This document shows, one piece after another, positions 7,153 through 8,582 of a stretch of DNA of 8,582 bases. Every line of letters starts with the position of its first letter. Positions within the stretch are counted from its first letter, which is position 1. The stretch is taken from contig CALDIG010000329.1 in the NCBI GenBank assembly GCA_937904375.1, forward strand, positions 1 to 8,582. Direction: 5' to 3'. The stretch comes from an uncultured Prevotellaceae bacterium. Its GTDB lineage: Bacteria; Bacteroidota; Bacteroidia; Bacteroidales; Muribaculaceae. The translations under genes and the position numbers were made by a program. The notes beneath the pieces are model-generated. The model ran no database searches and had not been told where the DNA came from. It saw nothing but the letters and a program-made list of their open reading frames with translations.

Positions 7153-7914
7153 ATGAGCAAAACGTGGAACGAAGAACGAGGAATAGAGAATGTCCTTCCA
7201 CTTCCCACCTTAAAGAAGATGCTACTTGGTAGTGCGTGTGCGGGCGATGTGCGATACTATGCTGCGATGCTTAAGGCGGGTGAGGTGGTGATTGATGCCA
7301 CCGAGTGCCACCTGCCGCTGCGCTACAGCCATCACCGCTACGTCATCGACGCCCCCAATGGTCCTGTCAAGATCACCGTGCCGCTGGTGGGGAGCACTAA
7401 CGCCATGCCCGTGATGATGCGTGACGTGCTCATCAGCGAGCACGGCAACTGGCGACACCTGCACTGGGGTGCGCTGTTCTCGTCCTACGGCAAGAGTCCG
7501 TTCTTCGATTTCATCGCCGATGACCTGCACCGTATCATTGTAGAAGAGCGTCAGCGGCGCCTCCTCGACCTCAACATGGCGCTGCATCAGCTAATAGTCG
7601 AGTTTATGGACCTTCCCATCTCAACCAGTGTGATGAGCGATGATGACGAAATCGCCGCATTAATAGCTGGCGGAGCCATTGACTTGCGCAGAAAAATCGG
7701 CGGCAAACGCGCCGATACACTGCCCATCGCCGACGTGCCCTATTATCAAATGTGGAGCAACCGCAACGGTACTTTCCTGCCACGCCTGAGCATCCTCGAC
7801 CTGCTCATGAATGAAGGGCGAGAAGGGATATTTACACTACTAAAAATGGCTAAAGAACCTTATCTGTTCAGCGATGTCACTTTATCAAAAAAAGAACAAA
7901 AATGCGGTTTGTAG
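7153..7914 (+). CDS. WbqC-like family protein
   Basis: This 253-residue soluble protein belongs to the WbqC-like family, named after a gene in O-antigen clusters; its biochemical activity is not established. Family features visible here are RYYAAMLKAGEVVIDA (34-49), the segment around NWRHLHWGALFSSYGKSPFF (99-118), and the C-terminal NGTFLPRLSILDLLMNEG (205-222). The start is ATG 7153, two bases after the lepB stop codon (TGA 7149-7151, one base between), so translation is probably coupled. An upstream extension of the frame inside lepB is out of frame with LepB and not credible. Location directly behind lepB is a recurring arrangement in Bacteroidales as I recall it. The stop codon TAG (7912-7914) abuts a palindromic repeat, and the last residues may be encoded by repeat-derived sequence. 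Confidence 0.88.
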   Translation: MSKTWNEERGIENVLPLPTLKKMLLGSACAGDVRYYAAMLKAGEVVIDATECHLPLRYSHHRYVIDAPNGPVKITVPLVGSTNAMPVMMRDVLISEHGNWRHLHWGALFSSYGKSPFFDFIADDLHRIIVEERQRRLLDLNMALHQLIVEFMDLPISTSVMSDDDEIAALIAGGAIDLRRKIGGKRADTLPIADVPYYQMWSNRNGTFLPRLSILDLLMNEGREGIFTLLKMAKEPYLFSDVTLSKKEQKCGL

Positions 7915-7934
7915 GGACACGTCATGCCGTGTCC
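7911..7934. repeat. REP-like palindrome at the WbqC stop codon
   Basis: GGACACG (7915-7921) and CGTGTCC (7928-7934) are exact inverted repeats around TCATGC, whose CATG core is itself palindromic, leaving only one mismatched pair in a 20-base palindrome. The sequence begins GTAGGGACACG, of which TAG is the WbqC stop. No T-run follows, so it is not a standard terminator, although the stem could protect the mRNA 3' end. It resembles dispersed GTAGGGACACGGCATG-type palindromes that I recall from bacterial genomes; copy number cannot be checked here. Confidence 0.6.
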
Positions 7935-8174
7935 GCAACCTCGCAAGTTTAGCTTTAAATGAATTAGGCTACGGTTCAGAAATCTCAAACAAGTTTGGCT
8001 TTCGTTCACCTTGCACTATTTTTGTGTCGTTTAATCGCATTTTTATTGTATTTGTACTTCTTTGTTGAGTTTTTTGATGATAATGCAAGGAAGAAACAAA
8101 ATCGCTGAATATATACTAAACACCGTTGAAATTATAAAAAACGTTAAAGCATGACATACTTTTTTACATATTAA
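7935..8174. other. AT-rich intergenic block with an imperfect inverted repeat
   Basis: No credible gene is seen here; a 64-codon plus-strand frame overlapping the WbqC end (7874-8068) has no recognisable features. CCTTGCACTAT (8009-8019) and ATAATGCAAGG (8080-8090) are inverted repeats with one mismatch, 60 bases apart, enclosing T-rich sequence. A small hairpin CAAAC-AA-GTTTG lies at 7986-7997. No strong terminator for the lepB transcript is visible. The block may be a remnant of a small mobile repeat or simply spacer. Confidence 0.4.
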
Positions 8175-8204
8175 TTGTGATATTACCGAAAATGATTACC
8201 TTTG
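8175..8204 (+). promoter_or_regulatory. Consensus Bacteroidales promoter of the methylase gene
   Basis: TTG at 8175-8177 and TACCTTTG at 8197-8204 are separated by 19 bases. This fits the Bacteroidales consensus (TTG or TTTG, 19-21 bases, TAnnTTTG) exactly. Transcription should start at about 8208-8211. That yields a leader of roughly 125 bases before the methylase ATG at 8335. Confidence 0.8.
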
Positions 8205-8217
8205 CACCGTGTTTTTC

Positions 8218-8295
8218 ATGGTATTAGATTTAAGGTTAATTAAGATTGGTTGTCGTGAGACAATCAATTTTTTTTGTGCCCTGTTTGGAAGGTGA
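8218..8295 (+). CDS. Possible 25-codon leader peptide (upstream ORF)
   Basis: An ATG lying within about 10 bases of the predicted transcription start opens a 25-codon frame (MVLDLRLIKIG, then CRETINFFCALFGR) that ends at TGA 8293-8295. The frame runs straight through the terminator-like hairpin at 8244-8275. A short ORF overlapping a leader terminator is the layout of translation-dependent attenuation. No run of one regulatory amino acid is present, so a simple amino-acid sensing mechanism is not suggested. With so short an upstream region it might not be translated; the conserved-looking sequence could instead act as RNA. Confidence 0.35.
   Translation: MVLDLRLIKIGCRETINFFCALFGR
8244..8275 (+). 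terminator. Intrinsic-terminator hairpin inside the methylase leader
   Basis: An 11-bp stem (8244-8254 with 8259-8269, two G-T wobbles) closes on a GTGA loop of the GNRA class and runs into eight T residues (8268-8275). It lies about 35 bases downstream of the predicted transcription start and about 60 bases upstream of the methylase ATG. It should terminate part of the transcripts unless disrupted, and is therefore a candidate attenuator. Confidence 0.65.
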
Positions 8296-8334
8296 TAAGT
8301 ACTATATCGAGCAAGACTTATTCGAGTGTGATTT

Positions 8335-8535
8335 ATGATTACAAACAACGAGTATTCACAAAAAGTAGGAGTTACGCATCGTAAGAAATATGCGCAATTT
8401 TTTACGCCAGAGAAGATATCTGATTTTATGGCGAATTGGGTTCTTGCGGATTTCAATAGGTGTGCCAATATTCTTGATCCTGCATTTGGATTAGGTGTGT
8501 TTTGCAACTCCCTATTGAGGATAAATAAAAACTGA
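8335..8535 (+). pseudogene. Truncated N6-adenine DNA methylase (N-terminal fragment)
   Basis: The 66-residue frame is the N-terminus of an N6-adenine DNA methylase of the type found in restriction-modification systems. HRKKYAQFFTP (15-25) is the typical opening of this group. DPAFGLGVF (48-56) is SAM-binding motif I. Members continue for several hundred residues with the catalytic NPPY/DPPY motif, which is absent. Translation stops at TGA 8533-8535, right after SLLRINKN, where the family would run on into the next strand of the SAM fold. Neither of the other two frames continues the fold in the 47 bases left. The 5' end looks intact, with promoter, leader and ATG. The gene is therefore probably disrupted by an insertion or rearrangement at about 8531. 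A frameshift is less likely because no continuing frame is visible. The family is clear from two motifs; the exact subtype cannot be told. Confidence 0.72.
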
Positions 8536-8582
8536 GTCCACTTTAAAAAGTAAACGATAATTATTTATTATTTATCAAAAAT
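8531..8582. mobile_element. Possible end of an inserted element (window edge)
   Basis: At about 8531 the methylase coding sequence gives way to CTGAGTCCACTTTAAAAAGT and then very AT-rich sequence with in-frame stops. The start contains a small palindrome (ACTTT-AA-AAAGT, 8538-8549). The abrupt loss of coding potential and short palindromic start fit the terminal region of an insertion sequence, but no transposase is in the window and no target duplication can be seen. This is inference only. Confidence 0.3.

Noticed and set aside
6612..7208. 198-codon minus-strand frame opposite the lepB 3' end
   Set aside because: It overlaps the catalytic box E of LepB and spans the gene junction; its sequence resembles no family.
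8196..8507. 103-codon minus-strand frame across the methylase leader
   Set aside because: It runs antisense through the promoter, hairpin and methylase motifs and shows no domain features.

Overview
The window reads as chromosomal DNA of a member of the order Bacteroidales (Bacteroidota). The reasons are: promoter -7 elements of the TAnnTTTG type upstream of at least three genes, no Shine-Dalgarno sequences in front of the starts, a signal peptidase I of the long Bacteroidota type directly followed by a WbqC-family gene, and gene products (MepA-type MATE, rubrerythrin, Na/Pi cotransporter with PhoU-like tail) of the kind found in gut Bacteroidales. Genus cannot be settled from the sequence alone; a Prevotella- or Muribaculaceae-like organism is an inference.

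Layout. Four genes lie on the minus strand (5092 down to 154): a Na/Pi-cotransporter-family membrane protein with a cytoplasmic PhoU-like domain, a rubrerythrin with a strong intrinsic terminator behind it, a secreted or periplasmic TPR protein with its own -7 element, and a MATE efflux transporter with a GTG start. A divergent intergenic region (5093-5270) carries outward-facing promoters for the Na/Pi gene and for the plus-strand pair lepB (5271-7151) and a WbqC-family gene (7153-7914). These two are separated by a single base and are probably translationally coupled. The LepB carries an unusual charged, repeat-bearing N-terminal extension of about 140 residues in front of its first membrane segment.

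The right end (7915-8582) differs: it is AT-rich and mostly non-coding. A REP-like palindrome sits exactly at the WbqC stop codon. An intergenic block with an imperfect inverted repeat follows, then a textbook Bacteroidales promoter (TTG-N19-TACCTTTG) driving a leader. The leader contains a 25-codon upstream ORF overlapping an intrinsic-terminator hairpin with a GTGA tetraloop. The gene behind this attenuator-like leader is the N-terminus of an N6-adenine DNA methylase, with QFFTP and DPAFGLGVF motifs. It stops after 66 codons, at a point where the family must continue, next to sequence that looks like a junction with an inserted element.

How the parts work together: the left and central genes are housekeeping or stress functions (ion/phosphate transport, peroxide defence, drug efflux, protein export). 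The only accessory-looking material is the right edge, which may be the start of a restriction-modification or defence region disrupted by an insertion. No clearly new multi-gene system is visible; the attenuator-like leader, the broken methylase and the LepB extension are the points most worth following up.
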